40,651 nt of DNA, from positions 1 through 40,651 of the forward strand of contig SICL01000016.1 in NCBI GenBank assembly GCA_009691445.1, written 5' to 3'. This document shows positions 8,516 to 16,229 of this stretch, one piece after another (position 1 is the first letter of the stretch; each line of letters opens with the position of its first letter). The translations under genes and the position numbers were made by a program. The DNA is from Candidatus Taenariivivens baikalensis (GTDB lineage Bacteria; Omnitrophota; Omnitrophia; Omnitrophales; Aquincolibacteriaceae). Under the pieces are notes generated by a model, which was not told the origin of the DNA, did no database searches, and saw only the letters and a list, made by a program, of their open reading frames with translations.

Positions 8516-10160
8516 AAACGGGCGCAGAAACAGTTCCTCCGTAATAGGCAGGATGAGGATCATCCAGAACTACCGCCATCACAAGCTGCGGCTCCTCAAT
8601 GGGCGCCATTCCTACGAAGGATGACATAAAACTATTGTGCGAATAACCCCGGCCTCCGGGAAGAACTTTCTGGGCGGTGCCGGTTTTCCCGCCTGTCGGA
8701 ATCTCATCAATCTTCGCTGATTTCCCCGTCCCTTCATTGACGACACGCTCTAAAATTTTCCGCATCTTGTAAGCCACTTCCTCCCGAATGACACGGCGCT
8801 TAATCACCGGATAATTTTCGCGAAGAGTCACGCCATTTTGATCCTGGATCCTGGAAATCAAATAAGGTTTGACCAAATTACCACCGTTGGCAAGCACCGC
8901 CATTGCCGTTGTAATTTGAATGGCCGTCACCATAATTTCATGGCCGATGGGAATATTGTAGGGTGATGTTTTGGACCATTGGCTGGGAGGACGGCAAAAT
9001 CCCGGTGCCTCTCCGGGAAAATCAATCCCCGTTGGTTTTCCAAATCCAAACTTTTCCACGTAACTTTGAAAGACATCGGGTTTCAGGGTGGCGCCAATCT
9101 TGACCGCGCCTATATTGCTGGATTTGATCAGAACCTCTTCAAAGGTCAGTCTTCCGTAAGAGTGAACATCATGGAGAATTCTTCCGCCTCCATAATTATA
9201 ATGTCCATTCTCACAATAAAAGATTGTCTCGGGCGTCACCGTGCCTTCATTCAGGGCCGCGCTCGCAGTCACAATCTTGAAAACCGATCCGGGCTCATAC
9301 ATATCCGTAATCGAACGGTTGCGGCGAGAATCCGGAGACGCTTTCTGATAATAGTTGGGGTCAAACGTGGGCCGGTTCGCGAGGGCCAGAATCTCCCCCG
9401 TTTGAGGATTCATAACAATGGCAGTAGCACCCTTGGCATGCCAGCGCGTGTAGGCACGCTCCAAAGCCCGTTCGGTCAGGTACTGAATATGCTGATCAAT
9501 CGTCAACGTGACCACGTGACCATCCACGGCAGGCACTGTTTTTTTCTCGAAGGCCTTTACCTCACGCCCCAACGCATCTCGGCGCGTAATTCTGCTTCCG
9601 GGACGCCCCTGAAGATCTTTATTCAATGAAAGCTCCATGCCTTCAATGCCCTGATTATCAATATTGGTATATCCCAAGATTTGGGAAAGTAGATCTCCTT
9701 GAGGATAAAAGCGGCGCGGTTCCTCAATCATACCCAAGACCGGCGTCTTAAGCTGATGGATTTTCTGAGCTTCTTCAAAGGTCGTTTGCCGTTTAAGCCA
9801 GACAAACGATTTTTTTCGGCTCAGGCGCTCCTTCAAGAAATTCCTGTCTAGTCCCAAGACCTCGTGAATTTTTTCGATGAAAACTCCGCGGCCTTGATCC
9901 GCAATTAAGCGCGGTACGGCAAAAATGGAAGGGACGCGAAGATTCGTGGCAAATTCCTTGCCCTCACGGTCCAGAATCGACCCCCGGAAAGGTGGCACTT
10001 CAATCTTAAGCGTGTGCTGCTTATCTGCGAGCTCTTTAAGAGCGGGCTGATGAATCACCATCAGCTGAATGAGCTGATAAAACGTCATGAGGAACAGCGA
10101 GAAAATAAGGAATTTGAGGATCCAGAGACGTCTTTTTGAAATGCTGGAGAGGATCAACAT
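8367..10160 (-). CDS. ftsI: peptidoglycan transpeptidase FtsI (class B PBP, division type)
   Basis: Inner-membrane penicillin-binding protein that cross-links septal peptidoglycan. There is one membrane segment at about residues 11-36, then the dimerisation/pedestal domain (FRGSILDREGKEFATN at about 58-73). The transpeptidase domain follows with the serine motif SVFK at 292-295, SSN at 347-349 and KTGT at 492-495. The length of 597 is normal. Position right after ftsL and rsmH supports FtsI rather than SpoVD or PBP2. The last 50 codons overlap the convergent gshB 3' end. The start ATG at 10160 lacks an obvious Shine-Dalgarno, and a repeat-type inverted pair separates it from ftsL. Confidence 0.94.
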   Translation of the reverse strand: MLILSSISKRRLWILKFLIFSLFLMTFYQLIQLMVIHQPALKELADKQHTLKIEVPPFRGSILDREGKEFATNLRVPSIFAVPRLIADQGRGVFIEKIHEVLGLDRNFLKERLSRKKSFVWLKRQTTFEEAQKIHQLKTPVLGMIEEPRRFYPQGDLLSQILGYTNIDNQGIEGMELSLNKDLQGRPGSRITRRDALGREVKAFEKKTVPAVDGHVVTLTIDQHIQYLTERALERAYTRWHAKGATAIVMNPQTGEILALANRPTFDPNYYQKASPDSRRNRSITDMYEPGSVFKIVTASAALNEGTVTPETIFYCENGHYNYGGGRILHDVHSYGRLTFEEVLIKSSNIGAVKIGATLKPDVFQSYVEKFGFGKPTGIDFPGEAPGFCRPPSQWSKTSPYNIPIGHEIMVTAIQITTAMAVLANGGNLVKPYLISRIQDQNGVTLRENYPVIKRRVIREEVAYKMRKILERVVNEGTGKSAKIDEIPTGGKTGTAQKVLPGGRGYSHNSFMSSFVGMAPIEEPQLVMAVVLDDPHPAYYGGTVSAPVFKEVIEPALLYLGYVPENAKILGSFGTEKPDLPRNQPKALSGVASGTKG

Positions 10161-10170
10161 CGTTCAGAGC

Positions 10171-10268
10171 TAGGGACAGCTCTCATGGGCTGCGGGTTAA
10201 AAAATAGAAACATCTGAATCATTTAAATCACTTTTCTTATCTACGAAAGTCTATGAGAACCATCCCTA
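10171..10268. repeat. inverted pair in the ftsL-ftsI gap (GGGACAG family)
   Basis: TAGGGACAGCTCTCAT (10171-10186) and ATGAGAACCATCCCTA (10253-10268) are imperfect reverse complements (about 12 of 16 positions). The 66-base loop is AT-rich. It occupies almost the whole gap between two division genes that are normally tightly packed. Confidence 0.5.
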
Positions 10269-10271
10269 CAT

Positions 10272-10664
10272 TCATTCGTGGTTATCGACTTTCGCCTGAG
10301 CAACATCGACCCAACGTCCAAGCCAGTTATACAAGCGATCTGAAAACTGTTGCAGCGGCACTTCATGTACGGGAATAATAATGGACTGATAGCTATCGGG
10401 AATTTTCACAACATTCACTTCTTTGGGAAGACTAAGGTCAAGCTTAAGATCACGCATATGCTCTTCAAGAAGCCGGGGCGCTGTAAGCTGATCCACTTCA
10501 AATTTGATCCGGCGAAAACTTTCCGTCTTGTCATTAAGGCTGTGGGATTTTTGATCAATGGCATAAGAAGTATGAAAAAGAAGAAACTGCTGATGGACAT
10601 ATAACAACATCAGGGACGCAACGATGCCGACCCGGACAATAATTTTACCTGACCCTTTCATCAT
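10272..10664 (-). CDS. ftsL: FtsL-like divisome protein
   Basis: Small bitopic membrane protein, predicted to help recruit and activate the septal transpeptidase. Identification is by position (between rsmH and ftsI) and architecture: a short cytoplasmic start (MMKGSGKIIVRVG), one membrane segment at about residues 7-26, then a helical, coiled-coil-like stretch with KSHSLNDKTESFRRIKFEVD. The 130-aa length fits the family. I use the ATG at 10664 because it overlaps the rsmH stop as ATGA; a longer in-frame start at 10727 would lie well inside rsmH. The C-terminus (residues about 85-130, with IPVHEVPLQQFSDRLYNW) is longer than in typical FtsL. Confidence 0.7.
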   Translation of the reverse strand: MMKGSGKIIVRVGIVASLMLLYVHQQFLLFHTSYAIDQKSHSLNDKTESFRRIKFEVDQLTAPRLLEEHMRDLKLDLSLPKEVNVVKIPDSYQSIIIPVHEVPLQQFSDRLYNWLGRWVDVAQAKVDNHE

Positions 10665-11569
10665 AGTTTCTGAATCCCTCTCAGCTTCGCGCTGCGCGCC
10701 CTTGGATTTTCTTTGGTTTCCTGCCAAGTAGCCTGAACCGCTTTTTTATGAATCAAGATACCTTCACCCAAATCTTTTTTTTCACGAAAAAACCTTTTCA
10801 CAATCCTGTCTTCGAGTGAATGAAAGGTAATCACCACGATTCGACCGTTGTAATTTAATCGATTCCAAAATAAATTCAATCCTTTTTCTAATATTTCTAA
10901 TTCCTGATTAACGGCGATACGCAATGCCTGAAAAATCCGTGTCGCAAAATGATGCCTCTGATGCCGCGGACGCCGTCCTTTTTCAATCCGAAACCCTTTG
11001 GGAAGAGTTTTCGCCATCACTTCGATCAGATCAAATGTTGTTTCGATCCTTTTGAGTTCGCGTGATTCGCAGATGACCCGGGCAAATGACCGCGAATAAC
11101 GTTCTTCGCCGTATTCCAAGAATATTCGTTCGAGTTCCAACTGAGAAAGATCATTCACAAGATCCTTGGCCTGAACTTTCGCATAAGGCCCAAGACGCAT
11201 ATCCAGCGGGCCGTTCCGTTCAAAACTCAGCCCACGTTCAGGATCTTCCAACTGATCCGACGAGAATCCTGTGTCTATTAGTACGGCATCAATACGTAGA
11301 ATATTTAGTTCTTCAAGAACTTTTTCAATCTCGACAAAGTTTGCAACTCGAAGCACCGCTTGAGGATAATCCTTTAAAATCTCCCGGCACCTGTCAATGC
11401 TCACCGGATCCTGATCCAGACCGATCAATTGCCCCGTCGGCCCTATCTGCTCCGCCAAGTGTTTGGCATGCCCCGCACTTCCGAGGGTGCCATCCACCAC
11501 GATCTCCCCCGCCTTAAGCTGGAGGGTTTCAATCGTTTTCTCTAATAAGACCGGTTTATGCCGAGGCAA
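10661..11569 (-). CDS. rsmH: 16S rRNA (cytosine-1402-N4)-methyltransferase RsmH
   Basis: Methylates the N4 of C1402 in 16S rRNA with SAM. Family features are clear: MPRHKPVLLEKTIE at the start, the SAM-binding loop VDGTLGSAGHAKHL, LIGLDQDP, LIDTGFSSDQLEDPERG, and near the end VVITFHSLEDRIVKRFF. At 302 aa the length is normal. The start is a TTG at 11569 that overlaps the end of the STAS gene by 14 bases. The 3' end overlaps ftsL by four bases (ATGA). It is the third gene of the mraZ-led division block. Confidence 0.96.
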   Translation of the reverse strand: MPRHKPVLLEKTIETLQLKAGEIVVDGTLGSAGHAKHLAEQIGPTGQLIGLDQDPVSIDRCREILKDYPQAVLRVANFVEIEKVLEELNILRIDAVLIDTGFSSDQLEDPERGLSFERNGPLDMRLGPYAKVQAKDLVNDLSQLELERIFLEYGEERYSRSFARVICESRELKRIETTFDLIEVMAKTLPKGFRIEKGRRPRHQRHHFATRIFQALRIAVNQELEILEKGLNLFWNRLNYNGRIVVITFHSLEDRIVKRFFREKKDLGEGILIHKKAVQATWQETKENPRARSAKLRGIQKL

Positions 11570-11897
11570 AGCTTTGAAGCGCCTCTGCTTCCGTATTATA
11601 AGATTGCATTAAATTTCTGACTCCGACGCGGTCAAAAGTCTTTGCAACTTCGGGACGAATATTACAAAGTTTGATCACGCCATGACAGGCACGGACTTTA
11701 ATGAGTCGATCCACAAGGATTCCAAGACCGACTAAATCTGCATGATGCGCGCTGCTAAGATCCAAGACCATTCTTTTGTGGTTTTTATTCATGAGCCGGG
11801 AAAGACGGTCTTTCATCCGGATCATTTCTGCCGCGTTGAGATCTCCCTGAAACCGAAGCACTTCCACATCAAGTCTTGCGTTGTTACGATAAGCCAT
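11556..11897 (-). CDS. STAS-domain protein, anti-sigma-factor antagonist-like
   Basis: A single STAS domain of 113 aa. The fold pattern reads LDVEVLRFQGDLNAAEMIRM, RMVLDLSSAHHADLVGLGIL and VIKLCNIRPEVAKTFDRVGV, aligning with SpoIIAA/RsbV. In those proteins the motif is DSSGLG and its first serine is phosphorylated; here the matching stretch is DLVGLG (residues 54-59), so the phosphorylatable position is leucine. It therefore probably does not work by the usual kinase switch. A good Shine-Dalgarno (GGAAGG) precedes the ATG. It sits between mraZ and rsmH, genes that are normally adjacent, and overlaps rsmH by 14 bases, so it is made with the division genes. Confidence 0.85.
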   Translation of the reverse strand: MAYRNNARLDVEVLRFQGDLNAAEMIRMKDRLSRLMNKNHKRMVLDLSSAHHADLVGLGILVDRLIKVRACHGVIKLCNIRPEVAKTFDRVGVRNLMQSYNTEAEALQSFASA

Positions 11898-11923
11898 GGG
11901 ACCACCTTCCTTAGTTTTGAGTT

Positions 11924-12361
11924 TTAATCCGTAATGAGTTTTTCTGCCAATGTTTCAAAATTGCCGTGATTGTTTTCATAAAATTGATTCCACTTATCTT
12001 TGGACCAGATTTCGATACGATCCGATACCCCGATAATCACCACATCCGCATCAATGCATGCGTATTTTTTGAGATAATCCGGGATCAAAATCCTTCCCTG
12101 CTTATCGCAAACCGCATCGCAAGCTCCAGAAAAATAAAGCCGGTTAAATTGACGGGCTTCGCCTTTGGTAAAAGGCATATCGCGGAATTTCTTTTCCTGG
12201 GATTTCCACCCTTCTTCGGTAAAGACAAACAAGCACTGATCCAGACCGCGGGTGATATAAAACTTTTCCGTGTAGTTTTCTTTGAGGATTTCCCGGAACT
12301 TGGCAGGAATGATCACGCGCCCTTTGTTGTCTAGCGTGTGTTCGTATTCTCCGTAGAACAT
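11924..12361 (-). CDS. mraZ: transcriptional regulator MraZ
   Basis: AbrB-like DNA-binding protein, usually the first gene of the division and cell-wall cluster and its own regulator. Two MraZ repeats are visible: residues 1-50 (MFYGEYEHTLDNKGRVIIPA) and about 78-125 (FSGACDAVCDKQGRILIPDY), each with the family's D-x-KGR-hydrophobic-IP motif. At 145 aa the length is normal. The ATG is preceded by GGAG at eight bases. Directly upstream are three GTGG repeats with a 10-base period and a strong promoter, the classical arrangement for MraZ autoregulation. Confidence 0.97.
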   Translation of the reverse strand: MFYGEYEHTLDNKGRVIIPAKFREILKENYTEKFYITRGLDQCLFVFTEEGWKSQEKKFRDMPFTKGEARQFNRLYFSGACDAVCDKQGRILIPDYLKKYACIDADVVIIGVSDRIEIWSKDKWNQFYENNHGNFETLAEKLITD

Positions 12362-12382
12362 TCGATCAGCTCCGGTTACTTA

Positions 12383-12406
12383 CCACTTTCTACCACTTTC
12401 CACCAC
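12383..12406 (-). promoter_or_regulatory. MraZ operator: three GTGG repeats
   Basis: On the minus strand the sequence holds GTGG three times, starting at 12406, 12396 and 12386, exactly 10 bases apart, each followed by similar spacers (TGGAAA, TAGAAA, TAAGTA). MraZ proteins are known to bind such direct repeats upstream of their own gene. The repeats lie between the -10 box and the mraZ start codon. Confidence 0.9.
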
Positions 12407-12422
12407 TTCTTGCATTGGCCGT

Positions 12423-12451
12423 AGTATAGATAGAACTAAATAGAGAGTCAA
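12423..12451 (-). promoter_or_regulatory. sigma70-type promoter of the division block
   Basis: TTGACT (12451-12446), a 17-base spacer and TATACT (12428-12423) on the minus strand, close to consensus. The predicted start lies about 10 bases before the first GTGG repeat, so MraZ bound there would block initiation or early elongation. Confidence 0.85.
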
Positions 12452-12661
12452 CGGGGTTTTGTAGTAATTTGGATTATTTTTGTACCCCCAAGATATTGAG
12501 GGTAAGGCAGAGCTTCACCCCATTTAATTGTGGGTTACAAGAAATAAATATAAAGTGGGAGGATTTTAAACAAGGAGAGCACAACAGAAATCAACGTCAA
12601 AAACGTGGAAAAGATTAACTTTTTTTAGAGTGAGCCGCTGAAGAAAAAAGGAGGGAGGAAA
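12452..12661. other. non-coding stretch between mraZ promoter and the zinc-ribbon gene
   Basis: Together with the mraZ promoter and operator this makes a 300-base gene-free region. I see no tRNA, repeat family or convincing hairpin in this part, only AT-rich sequence with a few A and T runs. Confidence 0.5.
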
Positions 12662-13381
12662 CTACTCTTCAAAATAAAGGATGCGCGTACAATTTTCGCA
12701 AAGCACAAGCGTCTCAGCGAGACGAATTTCATTAAGAATCTGGGGACGAAGCAAAAGCTGGCAGGCGCCGCAATTTTCGCCGTTAACTTTCGCCATCGCC
12801 ATGCCTTGACGCTTGATGACGATCTGGTCATAACGTTCACGAACATCCTGAGGAATTTGGGAAAGAATTTCTTCTCGCATTGTTTTAAGACGCACCACGT
12901 CGTCCTTTGATTTCTTTTCTTTTTCGATTAATGCCGCATGAAGAGTCACGAAATCCTTTTCGATTTTTTTAACGCGCTCACGCTCTTTCTTGACTTCCTC
13001 ATCAGCGGCTTCAACCTCATCAAAAATCTTGATGATTTCCTCTTCAAGAATAGAATTATCCGCCTTCAAAGAAGCAATCTCCTGCTGAAGGGCCGCATAT
13101 TCTTTATTAGTTTTGACCTGCCCCAACTGTCCATTGAGCTTTTTGATGTTCGCTTCTTTCTCCGCCAAAACACCCTCTCTTTGCTTCTGCTTGAGGTGAA
13201 GGGCTTTGAACGCGTCTTCCAAAGTTTTAAGATGAGCTTTTTCCTGCTCAAGCTGACGCTCAAGATGAGCTTTTTCCTGAGGGATTTCTTCCTGAAGGGC
13301 CCGGGTTGCCTGATACATTTCACGGTCAAATTCTTGGGCTTTTTTGAGAAGATCGATACTGGATTTAATCGCAGCTGTCAT
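12662..13381 (-). CDS. coiled-coil zinc-ribbon protein (CT398/DUF164 family)
   Basis: 239 aa. Residues about 10-180 are long charged coiled coil, including the family stretch LGQVKTNKEYAALQQEIASL. The C-terminus is a C4 zinc ribbon with CGAC and later CENC about 20 residues on (LVLCENCTRILYFEE at the very end). Chlamydial CT398 and bacterial relatives have the same layout; some bind secretion ATPase or sigma-54-related partners, but the role in this organism is unknown. It lies upstream of mraZ on the same strand, downstream of the ParA-like pair, with 34 bases between it and the gene before it. Confidence 0.85.
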   Translation of the reverse strand: MTAAIKSSIDLLKKAQEFDREMYQATRALQEEIPQEKAHLERQLEQEKAHLKTLEDAFKALHLKQKQREGVLAEKEANIKKLNGQLGQVKTNKEYAALQQEIASLKADNSILEEEIIKIFDEVEAADEEVKKERERVKKIEKDFVTLHAALIEKEKKSKDDVVRLKTMREEILSQIPQDVRERYDQIVIKRQGMAMAKVNGENCGACQLLLRPQILNEIRLAETLVLCENCTRILYFEE

Positions 13382-13415
13382 AGGGGCTGGATTATAGAAG
13401 ACTTTAGAGCCACCA

Positions 13416-14312
13416 TCAAGGGAAATAAGGCGGTTGGGAGAAATTCTGACTCGCTTTCAACTGCTTGAGCCCAAGTCCAAGCTCAATAACTTCCTCAAGT
13501 TCCTGAGAATTCAACCTTAAACGATTCAATTCGACAAACGCCTGCTTTTCAATCCCCCTTCGCTGAGGCTGCTCTTTTTTCTTCGGCAGCTCCTGAATAT
13601 TCATTTCACAATAAGGCTCCCTCCCCTCTTTGGGAAGCATTCCATAACCCCACCACGTCAAGGTTAAACCCAAATGCCGGGACACCAAAAGAGAAAATTT
13701 ATCGAAAAGTATTTCCCCCCGAGGATCAGAGCGATCTCCCTCATAGAAGAATCCGTAAGAAAGAGGAAGCCTGAGCGAACTCATCCTCTTTAAATGGCGA
13801 TAGCACTCCAGAATACTTTCCGAAGTCGGCTGAAGGATAAAGATCCAATGATCCAGCATCTTAATCAGATTAACGTATTCTCCGAAAATATCCTCTTGGA
13901 AATCCAGGAAAATTAATTGCACCTTTGCCGACTGACGCAAGGACTCAGAGACCTCCGTTTCTAAATAATGGAGAAAGCGTCCTTGATCCCACGAGCAAGA
14001 AACCCTTTGAAACCGGGAGCTAAAACGATTCGATTCAGTCAAGGGCTGGGGTGATTTCCCCAGCGACACAATCGTGCAGGGGCGGTCAGGCGAAGCCATT
14101 GAAGAAGCCGCCAAGGCGCAGTATAAACGGGACTCTGAGGGCTGCACCGGATGAAAAATCGCAAGACATGAAATGCTTCCGTCTTCTGATTTGATGGCGT
14201 AAGCCGCATTTGAAGCTTCAGGGGCTTTTTCAGGCTTGCTGGATTTGGAGGGATTAAAAAGCTGCGAAATATCTTTTAGACCGCGCTGAAGTTTTCTTGT
14301 CTCATGGATCAC
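13416..14312 (-). CDS. MinD/ParA-like protein without Walker A (inactive partner of the ParA fusion)
   Basis: 298 aa, not recognised as a named family. From about residue 40 the order of predicted strands follows a MinD/FlhG-type fold: LYCALAASSMASPDRPCTIVSLG where ParA has its first helix and ADP-sensing strand, VQLIFLDFQEDIFGEY where Walker B would be, DHWIFILQPTSESILECYRH like the post-switch segment, and LGLTLTWWGYGMLP near the end. The glycine-lysine P-loop is absent, so it should not hydrolyse ATP. I start at the GTG at 14312, with GGAG eight bases upstream and the preceding parA stop overlapping it (TAGTG). A TTG at 14330 is an alternative. Strong coupling to the ParA gene suggests a shared complex. 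The fold assignment is inference. Confidence 0.55.
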   Translation of the reverse strand: MIHETRKLQRGLKDISQLFNPSKSSKPEKAPEASNAAYAIKSEDGSISCLAIFHPVQPSESRLYCALAASSMASPDRPCTIVSLGKSPQPLTESNRFSSRFQRVSCSWDQGRFLHYLETEVSESLRQSAKVQLIFLDFQEDIFGEYVNLIKMLDHWIFILQPTSESILECYRHLKRMSSLRLPLSYGFFYEGDRSDPRGEILFDKFSLLVSRHLGLTLTWWGYGMLPKEGREPYCEMNIQELPKKKEQPQRRGIEKQAFVELNRLRLNSQELEEVIELGLGLKQLKASQNFSQPPYFP

Positions 14313-15418
14313 TAATGAATCTCCAGACAAGAGTCCACGGTCCCAAAATCGTTGGAACGCTGGACAGGCTGATGAGGATCAATCTGCCATTCTCCGTCCA
14401 CAATCAACTTATAACGGAAGGTTCCCGACCTAAGCGAAATCACTTTTTGCCAAAGCCCTTTGCCATCCCGCTTGATCATGAGCTCGGGAATCCATTGATT
14501 AAAATCACCAACGATCTCCACGTACTTAGCCTTTGGATCCAAGACCTGAAAAAGAATGCCGCCCAGAACCCTCTTCGGTCCTAAATGATGGCGAATCTTG
14601 TTTTCCCAACCCAACGACTCTCCCGGAAGCTTCCGCTCCCACTCTTTTTCCAAAAGCTCCATAGCCAGATTCAAAAATTCTCGGCAGGGCTGCGATTCGG
14701 GATCATAATCAACAATACTCTGTCCGGCACCGGCCGCTTCTTTAAGGAGAACTGATTCGTGAATACTGGTTTTAAAAAGCCGTTCCCCAAAATGCTCAGT
14801 CACTTCATCATAAATATCCTTGGCAAAACGGGTCCGAGAATTAAAAATCGAAAGTAGTGCGGAAACTGCGAGCGGCCGCGCTCGGTGCTTATTCAATGAT
14901 TCAATGGTTTCTGAGATTTTGGCAAGCCCATGAAGGGAGAAAAATGATGGCTCTACGGGAATGAGAACTTCGTCTGCCGCTTCGAAGGCATTGAAGGTCA
15001 AAACCCCTAAATTCGGGGGGCAATCGATCATCACATAATCATAAGAAAAATTATTTGAAGAAATTTCTTCCAAAAGCTGCTTCAAACGTTTATCGCGGTC
15101 GGGACATTGAGAAAGCTCAGCTTCCAGTCTACTGAGAGTTTCATTACAGGGAAGCAGATCAAAAAAAGGATTCAGCTTTTGGATGATCCGAGGGAAAAGA
15201 TCAGAAATCTGATCGGGAGCCAGGAGTAAATCACGGACCGTTTGCGGAAAGTTTCTTGAATCCAACCCCAGACCGCAAGTGGAATGGCCCTGAGGGTCAA
15301 AGTCGATTAAAAGAACCTTTTTCTGAAGAAGTGCGAGAGCTGCCGAAAGGTTAATGCATGTGGTTGTCTTTCCACACCCCCCTTTTTGGTTCGCTACGGC
15401 AACGATTCTCAACGCCAT
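14312..15418 (-). CDS. ParA-type ATPase fused to an AMPK-beta-like glycogen-binding (CBM48) domain
   Basis: 368 aa with two parts. Residues 1-265 are a ParA/Soj ATPase: deviant Walker A QKGGCGKTTT with signature Lys12 and Lys17, LLIDFDPQGHSTCGLG, and DYVMIDCPPNLGVLTFNAF. Residues about 284-368 are an E-set carbohydrate-binding domain close to the AMPK beta-subunit type: VEIVGDFNQW, then SGTFRYKLIVDGEWQIDP and FGTVDSCLEI. The two tryptophans (FNQW, VDGEW) and lysine (RYK) that hold glycogen in AMPK are present. ParA proteins position cargo using nucleoid-bound ATPase gradients; the added domain suggests a polysaccharide cargo. No parB gene or parS site is visible nearby. The next gene overlaps the stop codon. 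Confidence 0.9.
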   Translation of the reverse strand: MALRIVAVANQKGGCGKTTTCINLSAALALLQKKVLLIDFDPQGHSTCGLGLDSRNFPQTVRDLLLAPDQISDLFPRIIQKLNPFFDLLPCNETLSRLEAELSQCPDRDKRLKQLLEEISSNNFSYDYVMIDCPPNLGVLTFNAFEAADEVLIPVEPSFFSLHGLAKISETIESLNKHRARPLAVSALLSIFNSRTRFAKDIYDEVTEHFGERLFKTSIHESVLLKEAAGAGQSIVDYDPESQPCREFLNLAMELLEKEWERKLPGESLGWENKIRHHLGPKRVLGGILFQVLDPKAKYVEIVGDFNQWIPELMIKRDGKGLWQKVISLRSGTFRYKLIVDGEWQIDPHQPVQRSNDFGTVDSCLEIH

Positions 15419-15549
15419 CCCCTTTTCATCTTGAAAATAAGCTTATTGCGAAAAAAGAAAACAGCTCTTCCGGAAAAGTTAACGACAGGATCCGGGGAAA
15501 GCTTAAGGGACGTCGCTCACCACCGATGCTGCCCGATAAATTTGAATGG

Positions 15550-15690
15550 CTGAGATTGCTTCGTCGACCTGCGCGCGGGCCTCCCCACAGTGGCGGCAAG
15601 GGCGAATCCTGCCTCCGTCATTGCGATCGACTGGAGGGAGCTCCGCCGAAGGACGGATCAGTCCTCTGGCTGAGAAGCAATCTTAAATTA
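15550..15690. repeat. TCATTGCGAG-type composite repeat
   Basis: GAGATTGCTTCGTCG starts the element and GAAGCAATCTT ends it, with TCATTGCGA in between and a diverged GGACGGATCAGTCC palindrome at 15651-15664. The composite is almost the same as the one at 34714-34838. It lies in the 288-base gap between the ParA gene and the secreted protein upstream of it; the rest of that gap shows nothing recognisable. Confidence 0.75.
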
Positions 15691-15706
15691 TCAACGAGTA
15701 GAGTAT

Positions 15707-16228
15707 TTATGAGGTCGTAGGAGGCGGGCTGGGGCTTGCCGGTTGGGAAGCAGCCTTCCGGTTGTCCTCAATTTGGGTGAGGATTTTAAAAAAAAGTTCG
15801 CGTTCGAGGCGGTGATCAGCAGCCATCATCTTAACTGTCTGCCAAGGAAGATTAGCATCGCTGCCGGTTGACCGTTCCTGAAAAGTCCCTTTAACCCTTA
15901 GAATAGGCATCTTTTCATTTCCCTGGATTTCCACTTTTAAATAATAACGTCGGTAAACCCCCTGATGCAGAATATTCTTAAACATCCCCCGCGACCGCTT
16001 AACAACATCTTCCTTCCATTTACTTTCAACCCGTTTTTTTTTCGGATTCGCTTTACGAACCCCATAATCCTTTTGCACCACTTGACAGGCGGCAGAATAA
16101 ATTTCTTCGCCTTTAGCATCGACCTCATCTTCAAAAGCTGCAAAAAGAGGGGAAGAAGAACCTAAGAAAAGGACGAGGATAAGGAACCCTAGAAAATGCC
16201 AATTTCGGACAAGCATGGGATCCTTCAT
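15707..16228 (-). CDS. hypothetical secreted protein
   Basis: 173 aa and not recognised. A signal peptide covers about residues 1-31 (LGFLILVLFLGSSSPLFAA). The mature part is basic in the middle (ANPKKKRVESKWKEDVVKRS), followed by beta-like YRRYYLKVEIQGNEKMPILR and a helical region. It ends in a proline/serine tail. An internal ATG at 16216 with AAGGA just upstream is an equally good start. It lies one base after the stop codon of the CBS-domain membrane protein, so the two are probably one transcript. Confidence 0.65.
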   Translation of the reverse strand: MKDPMLVRNWHFLGFLILVLFLGSSSPLFAAFEDEVDAKGEEIYSAACQVVQKDYGVRKANPKKKRVESKWKEDVVKRSRGMFKNILHQGVYRRYYLKVEIQGNEKMPILRVKGTFQERSTGSDANLPWQTVKMMAADHRLERELFFKILTQIEDNRKAASQPASPSPPPTTS

Positions 16229-16229
16229 G

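Noticed and set aside
8979..9629. A plus-strand frame of 216 codons opposite ftsI
   Set aside because: It overlaps the penicillin-binding catalytic domain on the other strand and shows no family features; open by codon-bias shadowing.
10665..10727. Longer N-terminus of FtsL
   Set aside because: It lies inside rsmH; the ATGA overlap at 10664 is the normal arrangement and starts just before the membrane segment.
14312..15418. Ordinary chromosome-partition parA of a parAB locus
   Set aside because: No parB or parS-like sequence is adjacent and the protein has an added carbohydrate-binding domain.
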